DNA of 64,000 nt from Clostridiales bacterium (GTDB lineage: Bacteria; Bacillota; Clostridia; Christensenellales; Aristaeellaceae), in the NCBI GenBank assembly GCA_015056085.1, contig SVHA01000007.1, positions 1 through 64,000 on the forward strand, in the 5' to 3' direction. The notes beneath the pieces are model-generated. The model was not told the DNA's origin and did no database searches. It saw only the letters and a program-made list of their open reading frames with translations. Positions 9,268 through 18,172 of this stretch are shown one piece after another (position 1 is the first letter of the stretch; every line of letters starts with the position of its first letter). The position numbers were made by a program, and so were the translations under genes.

Positions 9268-9296
9268 ATCATACCACGATGTGACTGAATTGGCAA
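9268..9296 (-). promoter_or_regulatory. sigma-A promoter of pgk
   Basis: Minus strand TTGCCA (9296-9291), 17 bases, TATGAT (9273-9268). The predicted transcript has an untranslated leader of about 155 bases before pgk. Confidence 0.7.
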
Positions 9297-9382
9297 GGGA
9301 TTTCCAGGGAAATTGACAAAAAAACATCAATATCTGCGTTGATTTTGAAAACATCCTTGCAGAGATGAAAGGTGATGGTGAA

Positions 9383-9529
9383 ATGCTGATGTTTCCGGCA
9401 AAAGGGATTGTGTTCTTTGGAGTGAGTGCGTGGGCGTTATGGTTGCTGGTGAAGGGGTACTCCCCCAGTAGCATTGCCGGAAAAGTGGTGACGTGGGCGG
9501 TGGTGGGGATGGTGTTGATGTGGGTGTAG
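9383..9529 (+). CDS. possible 48-residue membrane microprotein
   Basis: The frame runs from ATG 9383 (or ATG 9365, six codons earlier) to TAG 9527-9529. The product is hydrophobic with two likely membrane segments (GIVFFGVSAWALWLLV and VVTWAVVGMVLMWV) separated by a short KGYSPSSIAGK turn. AAAGGTGA lies upstream at acceptable spacing. There is no clear promoter and no recognisable family. It is divergent from pgk and ends about 75 bases before the repeat element. Length and composition alone could be chance in GC-rich DNA, so confidence is limited. Confidence 0.35.
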   Translation: MLMFPAKGIVFFGVSAWALWLLVKGYSPSSIAGKVVTWAVVGMVLMWV

Positions 9530-9603
9530 GGGTTGCCCGTACAGGCGGCAAAATGATTTTGCCATATCTGTTCCGATACCTGTCACATTGCTTTTACGCA
9601 ACA

Positions 9604-10048
9604 ACCAGGGGGCTTTCCGGTCGCCCCCCTGGACCCCTTCGGCTTGACCCCTACCGGTAATTTGGAACAAGTAACAGAAAAATCGTTTCTCCTACTTGCA
9701 GGCTAATATCCCTCCATCCGGAGGGAGCCCGAAGGTTTCCAAAGGGCGATCGGAAAGCCCTTTGGTCGCCCGTGAGGGCGAAACCCTCGCCTCGCATAAT
9801 AGAACATTATGAAAGGAAAAAGCCACATAATAACAATCCCCCAAGCCCGTCAGGGCTTGGGGTGAAGGGTCAAGGGCCAATAGCCCTTGCGGGGGTGTCG
9901 GGGGCAGGGCCCCCGACCGGGGTGCAGGGGCAGAGCCCCTGCCGGGGTGTGGGGCAAAGCCCCACAAAAGGGGTGTCGGGGGCAGCGCCCCCGACAGGGA
10001 GTCCAGAGGGCATAGCCCTCTGGCGGGGTGCAGGGGCAGCGCCCCTGC
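9604..10048. repeat. composite hairpin-repeat element, copy 1 (one arm missing)
   Basis: This stretch without a normal gene is built of inverted repeats. From left to right: a core hairpin (9605-9632, CCAGGGGGC...CCCCTGG); a spacer; a second core hairpin (9734-9785) with outer GGTTTC/GAAACC, inner CCAAAGGGC-GATCGGAAA-GCCCTTTGG and GCCCGTGAGGGC; an AT-rich 45-base spacer; CCCCAAGCCC/GGGCTTGGGG (9838-9862); then an array of at least seven short hairpins to 10048. Most array stems close on GGGC-ANN-GCCC with three-base loops (AGG, AGA, AAA, AGC, ATA) and are joined by ggggtg-like linkers. The array ends exactly at the stop codon of thiI. The whole arrangement recurs in reverse orientation at 44853-45328. 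Confidence 0.9.
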
Positions 10049-11194
10049 TTAGCAGGTCACAATCTCGATACCGGCGATGGCCTCTTCAATCAGGGCCTCG
10101 CTGTCCAGCTTGCTCTCGCCTTCCAGAATCTTGTCCATCTTGGGATTGGTGGCGGGGTGCCGGGGCGTGAAGACGGTGCAGCAGTCCTCGTAAGGCAGGG
10201 AGGACGTTTCAAAGGTGCCGATCTTCTTGGCGATGTCGATGATCTCCACCTTGTCAAAGCCAATCAGCGGGCGGAAAACGGGCATATTCACCACGCAGTC
10301 GGTGGTGCCCAGTGCCGCCATGGTCTGACTGGCCACCTGCCCGATGGATTCGCCGGTGATCAGCGCTTCAGAGCGCTCCTGAAGCGCCACGCGCTCGGCA
10401 ATGCGCATCATGTAGCGGCGCATGATCAGCGTGGAATACTCGTCCGGGCACTTCTCGTGAATCTCCATCTGAATCTTGGTGAAGGGCACAATGTGCACCC
10501 GGATGCCGCAGCAGCTTTCGGAAATAATGCGGGCCAGATCCAGCACCTTTTCCTTGGCACGGTCAGAGGTGTAGGGATAACTGTGGAAATGCACGGCGTT
10601 GATCTGCACGCCACGCTTGGCGATCATCCAGCCGGCCACAGGGGAATCAATGCCGCCGGAAAGCAGCAGCGTCGCCCGGCCGTTGGTGCCCACAGGCATA
10701 CCGCCCACAGCGGGAATCACCTGCACGTAGAGGTAAGCGTGGTCGCGGATTTCCACGTTCATGATGTGGTCGGGATTCTTCACGTCCACCGTCAGGGCCG
10801 GATTGCTCTCCAGAATGCGGTGACCCAGTTCCCGGCCAATGGCCATGGAATCCAGCGGGTAGCGCTTGTCTGAGCGGCGGGCAATCACCTTGAAGGAGCC
10901 CTTCAAGCCGCTCATCATGGCGATGGCCTGGTTACAAATGGCGTCGAAGTCGTCCTTCCCCATTTCCACCGCAGGGCACACGCTGTGCACGCCAAACACC
11001 TTCGTCACCCGGCGGACACATTCGTCCATGTCCGGCACATCGGAGACAAAAATGCGGCTGTCATTGACCCAAACGGTGGCGTGCATATCCTGCAGGGCAC
11101 GCTTGATGCGCTTCACCAGCGCACGGATGAACACAGGGCGATTGAGGCCCTTCAGGAAAATTTCGCCATAACGGACGAGCAGCAGTTCTCGCAA
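10049..11194 (-). CDS. thiI: tRNA 4-thiouridine synthase ThiI
   Basis: 381 residues starting at a TTG codon (11194). The frame stays open upstream, but GAGGAG lies about 9 bases before the TTG and the protein then begins LRELLLVRYGEIFLKG, exactly the ThiI N-terminus. An NFLD/THUMP region is followed by the PP-loop ATP-binding motif LLLSGGIDSPVAGW (near residue 185) and the C-terminal domain. The E. coli-type rhodanese domain is absent, as usual in Firmicutes. ThiI adenylates U8 of tRNA and, with a cysteine desulfurase, makes 4-thiouridine; it can also act in thiamine synthesis. It follows the desulfurase gene by 32 bases, a common functional pair. Confidence 0.95.
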   Translation of the reverse strand: MRELLLVRYGEIFLKGLNRPVFIRALVKRIKRALQDMHATVWVNDSRIFVSDVPDMDECVRRVTKVFGVHSVCPAVEMGKDDFDAICNQAIAMMSGLKGSFKVIARRSDKRYPLDSMAIGRELGHRILESNPALTVDVKNPDHIMNVEIRDHAYLYVQVIPAVGGMPVGTNGRATLLLSGGIDSPVAGWMIAKRGVQINAVHFHSYPYTSDRAKEKVLDLARIISESCCGIRVHIVPFTKIQMEIHEKCPDEYSTLIMRRYMMRIAERVALQERSEALITGESIGQVASQTMAALGTTDCVVNMPVFRPLIGFDKVEIIDIAKKIGTFETSSLPYEDCCTVFTPRHPATNPKMDKILEGESKLDSEALIEEAIAGIEIVTC

Positions 11195-11226
11195 AGATGA
11201 TTTCTCCTCTCGATTTGCCGCAAAAA

Positions 11227-12378
11227 TCAGCGGCGCACAAAGATTTTCAGCAGTTCGTAGTGTTTGGCCATGCTGGCGGCGGCGTATTCCATCTGCTCCA
11301 TGGTCAGGTCGTGGCTCAGGCTCATGCGCAGGGTGCAATCCGCCCGCAGGTGATCCATCCCCATGGCGGACAGCACGCCGGAAATCTTCTGCTTGCGGCT
11401 GGCGCAGGCAGAGCCGTTGCTCACCAGCACGCCGTCCTTTTCAAGGGCAAAGAGCATGGTCTGAGAGCGCACAGGCGGCAGGCTGACGGACAGGATATGG
11501 GGCGCAGCAGCATCGCTGTCCAGGTCGGGGCCGTTCAATACGGCTGACGGAATCAGCCGGGAAATCTCCTGCCACAGGTGGGTTTTGAGGTCCTGCATCT
11601 TTTCAGCGCCGTCTGGGGGATAAGCGGTCACAGCGGCCTTCAGAGCGGCAATGCCGGGGGTGTTTTCCGTGCCGGAGCGCTCCCCTGCTTCCTGTCCGCC
11701 GCCTTCCAGCAGCGGCTGCAGGCGGTGATCCTTGCGGACAATCAGCCCGCCAATGCCTTTGACGGCGTGGATTTTGTGCCCGGAAAAGGCGTAGGACTGC
11801 ACGCCGGATTTGTCAAAGTTGAAGGGCACCCGCAGGTAGCCCTGCACGCCGTCCACATGGATGGCCGCCTTGGGGCACAGTTCATTGCGAAGGCGGACAA
11901 CCTCGTCGATGGGCTGGATGGCGCCCACTTCGTTGTTGACCTGCATGACGGTGATGAGCAGCACGTCCTCCCCCATCATGGTGCGGAGTTTTTCGACATC
12001 CAGCACGCCGGAAACGTCCACCGGGATTTCTTCTACCCGGTGACCCAGCTTTTCCACCTCTTTGGCGCACTGCAAAACGGCGGGATGCTCCACGGAGAGC
12101 ATCAGCACACGGCCGGGCTTCTTCTGCAGGCGCAGATGCCCCAGAATGGCCAGGTTGTCCGCTTCCGTGCCACCGGAGGTGAAAATCAGCCGGTGCTGCG
12201 TGGCGTTGACGGCCTTTTTGCACACAAGACGAGCGTCCTCGATGGCCTTTTCAGCGGCCATGCCCTGCTCGTAGAGGGAGGACGGGTTAAACCACTTTTC
12301 CTCTGCGGCCTCACGCAAGGCCGCCACGGCCGGCGCACAGGGCCTGGTCGTGGCGGAATTGTCCAGATATACAAACAT
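11227..12378 (-). CDS. iscS: cysteine desulfurase (NifS/IscS type)
   Basis: 383 residues. A PLP enzyme that removes sulfur from cysteine as a persulfide. It begins MFVYLDNSATT. The PLP lysine is in SGHKIHAVKGIG (near residue 200) with HVDGVQ before it, and the catalytic cysteine is in NGSACASRKQ (near 325). It is immediately upstream of thiI, so its likely main acceptor is ThiI for tRNA 4-thiouridine. An additional role in Fe-S assembly cannot be judged, as no iscU or sufU is nearby. The symbol is by family; NifS-like would serve equally. Confidence 0.94.
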   Translation of the reverse strand: MFVYLDNSATTRPCAPAVAALREAAEEKWFNPSSLYEQGMAAEKAIEDARLVCKKAVNATQHRLIFTSGGTEADNLAILGHLRLQKKPGRVLMLSVEHPAVLQCAKEVEKLGHRVEEIPVDVSGVLDVEKLRTMMGEDVLLITVMQVNNEVGAIQPIDEVVRLRNELCPKAAIHVDGVQGYLRVPFNFDKSGVQSYAFSGHKIHAVKGIGGLIVRKDHRLQPLLEGGGQEAGERSGTENTPGIAALKAAVTAYPPDGAEKMQDLKTHLWQEISRLIPSAVLNGPDLDSDAAAPHILSVSLPPVRSQTMLFALEKDGVLVSNGSACASRKQKISGVLSAMGMDHLRADCTLRMSLSHDLTMEQMEYAAASMAKHYELLKIFVRR

Positions 12379-12393
12379 TTTTCTGACTCCCGG

Positions 12394-12924
12394 TTACGCC
12401 TGATAGGTCCCCACAGGCAGGTAGTAGCGAACATACTCCACCATCTGCTCACTGGGCTCGAAAATCAGGATCTTCCTGACGCCTTCCTTGGAGAAAACCA
12501 CATAGTACAGGGGGGCTTCCTTGTTGAGGAACCAGCGCAGCTGCTTGGTTTCCGGCATGGAGATGTAGCGGTTGAAACTGTTGGAAGCCACAGGGCCGAA
12601 GGCGTCCACATTGCGGACGTTGAGGGAGCCCAGATTCTTGCGCTTCTTGTTGTTATACACCTGGGCAAAGTCCAGGCTGCCGTTGGTGAAGGTGTATTCA
12701 TACTCCAGGCGCAGGCGGTCGCGGAAGATGAACAGATACACCGCCATACCGGCGGCAAACACCGTCAGCGCCAGCATACCCACGCTGAAGGCAACAAAGA
12801 CGAGATTCATCAGGAAAAAGGTGGCCAGAGCGCAGAAAATCATCATCACGTTGGCCATGTAGTAGATGATCTCATCCACCATGCGATTTTTCTTCACAAC
12901 AACTTCTTCCAGAAAACGATCCAT
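12394..12924 (-). CDS. membrane protein of unknown function (DUF6106-like)
   Basis: 176 residues. Two adjacent transmembrane segments (MMIFCALATFFLMNLVFV and MLALTVFAAGMAVYLFIF, residues ~27-70) are followed by a cytoplasmic beta-rich domain with LEYEYTFTNGSLDFAQVYN and VDAFGPVASNS. Such short two-helix proteins occur in Clostridia and I believe this is the DUF6106 family, from memory only. It sits between the PAP2-like gene and iscS and may be co-transcribed with iscS-thiI. Its function is unknown. Confidence 0.75.
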   Translation of the reverse strand: MDRFLEEVVVKKNRMVDEIIYYMANVMMIFCALATFFLMNLVFVAFSVGMLALTVFAAGMAVYLFIFRDRLRLEYEYTFTNGSLDFAQVYNNKKRKNLGSLNVRNVDAFGPVASNSFNRYISMPETKQLRWFLNKEAPLYYVVFSKEGVRKILIFEPSEQMVEYVRYYLPVGTYQA

Positions 12925-12956
12925 ATTGAAAGCCCCTTTCGTTTTTCCTTGGCAAA

Positions 12957-13415
12957 TTAAATCACAAACAGATACAATAGCGCCACCAGCACGCCCACCA
13001 CGAAGCCGCCCACCACCTCAATATGGGTGTGTCCCACGACCTCTTTGAGTTCGTCGTCGGAGATGGGTTTGCCATCGATGAACACCTTGCGGAGAATCTC
13101 ATTGATGACAACAGCCTGCTTGCCCGTTTCGTAACGCACGCCGCTGGCGTCATACATGACGATAAAGGCCAGAGCCATGGTGATGGCAAAAGTGACGCTG
13201 TCAAAACCCATGGTCCCGCCGGTGGTGATGGCCAGGGAGACCACCATCGCCGTGTGGGAAGACGGCATCCCGCCGGCGCCGAAGAAGCGCTTGAAGTCCA
13301 ACTTCTTCTGCAGCACCCAATAGGTCGGGATTTTCAGCGCCTGCGCCACAAACCAAGCGGTCAGAAATGTCCAGACGAGTTTATTGCTGAAGATTCCCAG
13401 AACATTGTGTACCAT
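12957..13415 (-). CDS. divergent PAP2 family (DUF212/YuiD-like) membrane protein
   Basis: 152 residues, AAGGAGG 8 bases before ATG 13415. It keeps one acid-phosphatase signature, GGMPSSHTAMVVSL (residues ~48-61), and a later GHTHIEVVGGFVVG histidine, embedded in four or five hydrophobic segments, as in the YuiD/DUF212 proteins. These are thought to be lipid-phosphate phosphatases but the substrate is unproven. Being adjacent to ispA (prenyl diphosphates) makes an isoprenoid-phosphate substrate plausible, which is inference. It has its own promoter overlapping the 3' end of ispA. Confidence 0.88.
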   Translation of the reverse strand: MVHNVLGIFSNKLVWTFLTAWFVAQALKIPTYWVLQKKLDFKRFFGAGGMPSSHTAMVVSLAITTGGTMGFDSVTFAITMALAFIVMYDASGVRYETGKQAVVINEILRKVFIDGKPISDDELKEVVGHTHIEVVGGFVVGVLVALLYLFVI

Positions 13416-13461
13416 GGAGCGCCTCCTTCCCTGTCAGCGGGACTGGTTTTCCCGATTCATC

Positions 13462-14346
13462 TTATTGTACCCGGTTTATGGTGCTTTGTGCAAGCGTTTC
13501 CAGAAAATTTATGTCCCAATTCTGATTTTTCATTCCGTGGAGGGCGTCTACTGCGCCTGCCACTGCCTTGCGGGCATCCTCGTGGGCACCTTCCAGGCCC
13601 CTGAGTGCCACCCAGGTCAGTTTTCCGGCGGCGGCATCCTTGCCCAGCGTCTTGCCCATCAGGGCGGGATCGCCCTCATGGTCCAGAATATCATCCACCA
13701 TCTGAAAGGCCATGCCCAGACCGTAGCCATACTCGACGCCGGACTGAACGTCCTCGGCACACGCCCCAGCCAGCAGGAGACCGGCCTCGATGGGCGCCGT
13801 AATCAGATCAGCCGTCTTGTGGGCGTGGATGTAGCGCACGGTATCCTCATCCGGTGTTTTGCCTTCGCTGGTCACGTCCACCGTCTGACCGGCCACCATG
13901 CCGGTAACGCCGCAGCGCCGGGCAATGGCTTCCGCCGCCCGGACAAAGCGCATCTCGCCGCCCCGCACGGCCTGACGGAGCATCAGTTCCATGGCGGCAG
14001 AGAGCAATCCGTCCCCTGCCAGAATGGCCATGCCTTCCCCAAACACCTTGTGATTGGTGGGCTTGCCCCGGCGCAGGTCGTCGTTGTCCATGGCGGGCAG
14101 ATCATCATGCACAAGGCTGTAGGTGTGGATCATTTCCAGCGCACAAGCATACGGCAGCGCTTCTTCCAGGCTGCCGCCGGCCATATCACAGGCAGCGAGC
14201 AGCAGCACCGGACGCAGACGCTTTCCGCCGGCTTTGAGGGAATAATCCATGGCATCAAGCAGCAGCGCCGGAATCTCCCCCAGGGAGGCCAGCTGCCCAT
14301 GGAGGGCGTCTTCCACCATCTGCTGATATTCCTGATAGGGCCTCAT
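13462..14346 (-). CDS. ispA: (2E,6E)-farnesyl diphosphate synthase type polyprenyl synthetase
   Basis: 294 residues. It condenses isopentenyl diphosphate with allylic diphosphates to make C15 (or C20) precursors for undecaprenyl and quinone synthesis. The first aspartate-rich motif is DDLPAMDNDD (near residue 84) and the second DDILD (near 225); GGKRLRP near residue 42 binds isopentenyl diphosphate. Chain length cannot be proved from sequence. It overlaps xseB by 4 bases, the common xseA-xseB-ispA arrangement; dxs, often next, is absent here. Confidence 0.95.
   Translation of the reverse strand: MRPYQEYQQMVEDALHGQLASLGEIPALLLDAMDYSLKAGGKRLRPVLLLAACDMAGGSLEEALPYACALEMIHTYSLVHDDLPAMDNDDLRRGKPTNHKVFGEGMAILAGDGLLSAAMELMLRQAVRGGEMRFVRAAEAIARRCGVTGMVAGQTVDVTSEGKTPDEDTVRYIHAHKTADLITAPIEAGLLLAGACAEDVQSGVEYGYGLGMAFQMVDDILDHEGDPALMGKTLGKDAAAGKLTWVALRGLEGAHEDARKAVAGAVDALHGMKNQNWDINFLETLAQSTINRVQ
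13464..13493 (-). promoter_or_regulatory. promoter of the PAP2-like gene
   Basis: Minus strand TTGCAC, 18-base spacer, TACAAT (13469-13464), overlapping the last codons of ispA. Confidence 0.5.
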
Positions 14347-14579
14347 TGCACATCCTCCTCCAGAGGCACTTCCACGTCGCCCTCCGGGCCCTGACGCAGC
14401 ACGGTGAGGCGCTGCTGGGCGGACTGCAGTTCCTTTTCCAGATCGGCGATGGCCTTCATGCCCTCTTCATATCGCTTGAGGGATTCTTCCAGGGACAGAC
14501 CGCCGTTTTCCATTTCGGCAATCAGGTTTTCCACCGCCGCCAACTGGCTTTCAAAGGTGGGTTTCTTCTTCGCTGCCAT
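14343..14579 (-). CDS. xseB: exodeoxyribonuclease VII small subunit
   Basis: 78 residues. It begins MAAKKKPTFESQLAAVENLI and has the characteristic NGGLSLEESLKRYEEGM helix. It forms coiled bundles that bind the large subunit, regulating single-strand DNA degradation. It is coupled to ispA by a 4-base overlap and lies 3 bases after xseA. Confidence 0.96.
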   Translation of the reverse strand: MAAKKKPTFESQLAAVENLIAEMENGGLSLEESLKRYEEGMKAIADLEKELQSAQQRLTVLRQGPEGDVEVPLEEDVQ

Positions 14580-14582
14580 TGA

Positions 14583-15857
14583 TTATTCCTCCTGATCAAC
14601 TGCAAGGGGGTTGATGACCTGCATGGCGCCATCGGCAAAGTGCAGGGTCAGTTCTTGTCTTGTGCGGGCGGTGGCGCAGTCGGGCACCATGCCGTGCTGG
14701 TCGCTGACGATGGCATATCCCCGCTTCAGCACCCCCAAAGGATTGAGGGCTTCCAGCCTGGAAGCGCACCTTTCCAGCCGCCTCGCTCTGTCGCTGATGG
14801 TCTTGTCCATGGCGGCGTCCAGCCGCAGGGAAGCCATGCTGACCTTGGGCTCCATCAGCCGCACCTTGTCCTGAATGGCGCCGTCGATGCGGCCCTTCAT
14901 CAGCATGAGCTGCTGCTGAAGCCGCTGAATGTGGCTCTCGGGATGCACCTGCATCAGGTCGTGGCGCAGGCGCATCAGGCGGTATTTCGCCCCTTGCATC
15001 TGCTGTTCCATCAGGCGCTCCAAACGCTCCCTGCTGCCGGAGAGCCCGGCGTAGATTTCACTTCTGTCAGGCACGGCCATTTCCGCCGCATTGGAGGGCG
15101 TGGCCGCCCGGCGATCGGCGACAAAATCAGCGATGGTAAAGTCCGTTTCATGGCCCACGGCGGAGATCACCGGAATAGGCGATCTCTCGATGGCCCGGGC
15201 CACCACTTCTTCGTTGAAGGCCCACAGGTCTTCCATGGAGCCGCCGCCTCGGCCTACGATCATCACATCCACGTCAGGCAGGGTGCCCGCCTTGCGGATG
15301 GCTGCAGCAATTTCCGCCGCTGCACCTTCGCCCTGCACCTGCACCGGCAAAAGCACCAGCGGCACGCCGGGGTCACGGTGGGCCGCCACCTGACGGATGT
15401 CATGGAGCACGGCGCCTGTGCGGGAGGTGATCACGGCGATTTTCCGGGGACGGTAAGGCAGCGGACGCTTGCGGGCAGGATCGAAGAGGCCCTCCTGCTG
15501 CAGGCGCATTTTCAGCGCCTCAAACTGCTGATACAGCGTGCCTACGCCTTCGGGGCGCATGGCGTCTGCATAGAACTGGTAGGAGCCGGTGGCTTCATAC
15601 AGGCTCACCCTGCCGGTGAGAATCACCGACATACCATCTCTGGGCCGCATGGACATCCGCATCACCTGCGAGCGGAACATGACGCAGGCAATGCGGCTGC
15701 GCTCATCTTTCAGGGTGAAATACCAGTGACCGGCTGCGTTGGCCTTGAAGTTGCTGATTTCCCCCCGCAGACGGACATTCCGCAACACGGGATCATCGTC
15801 CAGCGAACGCCTGACGTAGTCATTCAGCGTGGAGACTTCCAGAATCCACTCAGCCAT
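14583..15857 (-). CDS. xseA: exodeoxyribonuclease VII large subunit
   Basis: 424 residues. An N-terminal OB fold ([20 protein letters not shown]) is followed by the catalytic domain with [36 protein letters not shown] (near residues 205-225) and [17 protein letters not shown], then a long helical region and a C-terminal KRGYAIV strand. It cleaves single-stranded DNA to oligonucleotides, together with XseB. The start overlaps folD by 8 bases. Confidence 0.97.
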   Translation of the reverse strand: MAEWILEVSTLNDYVRRSLDDDPVLRNVRLRGEISNFKANAAGHWYFTLKDERSRIACVMFRSQVMRMSMRPRDGMSVILTGRVSLYEATGSYQFYADAMRPEGVGTLYQQFEALKMRLQQEGLFDPARKRPLPYRPRKIAVITSRTGAVLHDIRQVAAHRDPGVPLVLLPVQVQGEGAAAEIAAAIRKAGTLPDVDVMIVGRGGGSMEDLWAFNEEVVARAIERSPIPVISAVGHETDFTIADFVADRRAATPSNAAEMAVPDRSEIYAGLSGSRERLERLMEQQMQGAKYRLMRLRHDLMQVHPESHIQRLQQQLMLMKGRIDGAIQDKVRLMEPKVSMASLRLDAAMDKTISDRARRLERCASRLEALNPLGVLKRGYAIVSDQHGMVPDCATARTRQELTLHFADGAMQVINPLAVDQEE

Positions 15858-16701
15858 GGAGCATCCTTTCTGCGGCCTCCACGGTGTTTTCCAGCAGCAT
15901 GGTAATGGTCATGCGACCCACACCGCCAGGCACAGGGGTGATCCACCCCGCCACTTCCTTCACGCCGTCAAAGTCCACATCGCCCACCACTTTGCCGTCC
16001 ACCCGGTTGATGCCCACGTCGATGACAATGGCGCCGGGCTTGACCATATCAGCGGTGATGAACTTAGGTTTGCCCACAGCACACACCAGCACATCAGCGC
16101 GGCGGGTATGCTCAGCCAGATTGGCAGTGCGGCTGTGGCACATGGTGACAGTGCAGTTTTTCTGCAAAAGGAGCATCGCCATGGGCTTGCCCACGATGTT
16201 GCTGCGGCCCACCACCACGGCTTCCTTGCCGGTGAGGTCCACGCCCGTGCGCCGGATCATCTCCATGGCGCCCTTGGGCGTGCAGGCGGTGACGCCGGGC
16301 AGACCGCTGAAGAGTTTGCCGGCGTTCTCGATGTGGAAGCCATCCACGTCCTTTTCCGGGATGATAGCCGCCAGCGCCGAGGCTTCGTCCAGATGCCGGG
16401 GCAGGGGCAGCTGCACCAGAATGCCGTGGACGGTGTCGTCCTGATTCAGTTCCCGGATGCGGCTTTCCAGTTCGTCCTGGGTCGTATCTTCCGGCAGACG
16501 GATGGTGAGGGACTTCATGCCCACCTGCTCGCATCCGACGCCCTTGTTGCGCACATAAATCTCGCTGGCGGGGTCATTGCCCACCAGAATCACCGCAAGG
16601 CCGGGCGTGAGGCCCCGCTGTTTGAGGGCTTCCACCCGCAGGGCGATTTCCTCCCGACGTTCCTGAGACATCACTTTGCCATCCAGCAATTGGGCTGCCA
16701 T
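15850..16701 (-). CDS. folD: bifunctional methylenetetrahydrofolate dehydrogenase/cyclohydrolase
   Basis: 283 residues from ATG 16701. The longer frame adds 20 residues that run into the neighbouring gene's end and do not belong to FolD. It makes 10-formyl-THF from 5,10-methylene-THF in two NADP-linked steps. Motifs are the [11 protein letters not shown] segment with the catalytic lysine, [10 protein letters not shown], the PEKDVDGFH loop, [14 protein letters not shown] (nucleotide binding) and [11 protein letters not shown]. Together with fhs at 43.2 kb and glyA at 35.4 kb the window covers the core one-carbon folate cycle. Confidence 0.97.
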   Translation of the reverse strand: MAAQLLDGKVMSQERREEIALRVEALKQRGLTPGLAVILVGNDPASEIYVRNKGVGCEQVGMKSLTIRLPEDTTQDELESRIRELNQDDTVHGILVQLPLPRHLDEASALAAIIPEKDVDGFHIENAGKLFSGLPGVTACTPKGAMEMIRRTGVDLTGKEAVVVGRSNIVGKPMAMLLLQKNCTVTMCHSRTANLAEHTRRADVLVCAVGKPKFITADMVKPGAIVIDVGINRVDGKVVGDVDFDGVKEVAGWITPVPGGVGRMTITMLLENTVEAAERMLHG

Positions 16702-16730
16702 ATTGTTCGCCCCCGTTTCAAAAATGCGTG

Positions 16731-17696
16731 TTACTGCTGATTTTCCTGGAGTTTGCGCCATTTTTCAGCGCCGATGAGGGCCGTGCCCACGGCGTTATCG
16801 CCGGAATATTCCGGCTTGCCGAAGCACACCCGCAATTCCCTGTCCCGCTTGGCAATCCGGGCGGTGACCAGTTCCCTGAACAATGCAGAGGACGCCACGC
16901 CGCCGGCAATCAGCACCTGGGAGACGCCGGTTTTCTTTGCCCCGGCGAACACCATGCGGGCCACAGTGCGGGCCAGCAGGTCATAGACTTCCCGGGCAAT
17001 GTCTTCTTTGGGCAGGGCGCCGGAAGCAATCCAGCGCTGCACCTGGGTTTCTGCGCCGGAGAAGTGACAGTAGAGGTCGCCTTCGCAGAGATTGGCGGGC
17101 AGGCGGGCTTCGCTTTTGCCCATGACCGCCCATTTTTCCAGGTGGGGCCCGGCGGGGAAAGGCAGCCCCAGCGCCACGCCGGTGCGATCCACCACCTGAC
17201 CGGCGTGGAGGTCCTTCGTGCCGCCCAGCAGGGTCAGTTTATCCCCGGAGAGGTGCAGCAGTTCCGTGGTGCCGCCGGAGAGGTGCACCGCCAGCAGGTC
17301 GCCTTCCGTCACGCCGCTGTCCACTTTGGCAGCGGCCACATGGCCCCTTTGGTGGGTGGACGCAAAGCAAGGGACGCCCAGCATCGCAGCCAAACCACGA
17401 CCCTGTGCATCCCCCACCTGAAACACCGGCATATATGATTCTTCTTCATCCCGGGGCTGGCGGGAAACACACACCGCCACGATTTCCATGCCCGCAATGA
17501 AGGTTTTCATCTCTTCCAGACGCTCCGGCAACTGACGGACATGGATAAACACGCCTTCCGACTGACGAAGGCCGCGCTCCCCTTCCCGGACGGGAAGAAG
17601 TTTCCGGCAGCTGGCCACCACCTCGCCTTCCACCGTCACAGCGGCGGCAGAGGTGGTGTAGCAACTGGTATCCAGGCCGATGACGATGCGTTTCAT
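16731..17696 (-). CDS. Kae1/TsaD-like M22 family protein (paralogue, not canonical TsaD)
   Basis: 321 residues of the ASKHA fold: [14 protein letters not shown] at the N-terminus, the metal-binding histidine pair in [11 protein letters not shown] (near residue 113), [10 protein letters not shown] (near 140) and [15 protein letters not shown] (near 265). Real TsaD has HMEGH and is somewhat longer. This form, placed between nusB and folD/xseA in many clostridia, is a separate paralogue of unknown activity, often misnamed O-sialoglycoprotein endopeptidase. The start overlaps the nusB stop by 4 bases, so translation is coupled. Confidence 0.85.
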   Translation of the reverse strand: MKRIVIGLDTSCYTTSAAAVTVEGEVVASCRKLLPVREGERGLRQSEGVFIHVRQLPERLEEMKTFIAGMEIVAVCVSRQPRDEEESYMPVFQVGDAQGRGLAAMLGVPCFASTHQRGHVAAAKVDSGVTEGDLLAVHLSGGTTELLHLSGDKLTLLGGTKDLHAGQVVDRTGVALGLPFPAGPHLEKWAVMGKSEARLPANLCEGDLYCHFSGAETQVQRWIASGALPKEDIAREVYDLLARTVARMVFAGAKKTGVSQVLIAGGVASSALFRELVTARIAKRDRELRVCFGKPEYSGDNAVGTALIGAEKWRKLQENQQ

Positions 17697-18142
17697 GCCT
17701 CTTCCTTCTCGCGCAGAATGGCGCCCAGAATGCCGTTGATGAAGCGGCTGCCGGCAGGTTCGCTGTAGCGGCCCGCCAGATTCACCGCCTCGGAAATGGC
17801 CACATTGCCGGGAACGCTGTCGTCATAGAGGATTTCCCAGGCAGCCAGGCGCAGGATGGTCAGATCCACCTTGGCCATGCGCTCAATGGACCAGCCCTTG
17901 GCATGGGCGGCGATCTTTTCGTCCAGGTCATCCAGATGCTCCAGGACGCCGTCCAACACCCGGGAAATATAGGCACGGTCGGCCTCGCCGGGCTCGTTGT
18001 CCTTCACGGCATCCACGCCGGGAACGCCTTCCTTGCGAAGCGCCTCATACACCATTTGGAGGGTCTGCTCTCCGCCCTCGCCGCCGGCCAGGGTTTCGAA
18101 AATCATTTGCATGACCGCCGCACGTGCGGTTGTTCGTGCCAT
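17693..18142 (-). CDS. nusB: transcription antitermination factor NusB
   Basis: 149 residues, all-helical. N-terminal ARTTARAAVMQMIFE, with the typical late segment AAWEILYDDSVPGNVAISEAVNLA and GSRFINGILGAI. It binds boxA RNA with NusE for rRNA antitermination. GGAAGGAAG precedes the ATG. It follows amaP by 30 bases, as in other Firmicutes where asp23-nusB adjoin. Confidence 0.96.
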   Translation of the reverse strand: MARTTARAAVMQMIFETLAGGEGGEQTLQMVYEALRKEGVPGVDAVKDNEPGEADRAYISRVLDGVLEHLDDLDEKIAAHAKGWSIERMAKVDLTILRLAAWEILYDDSVPGNVAISEAVNLAGRYSEPAGSRFINGILGAILREKEEA

Positions 18143-18172
18143 TGTTGTTGCTTCCTTCCGTTGATCAGTATT

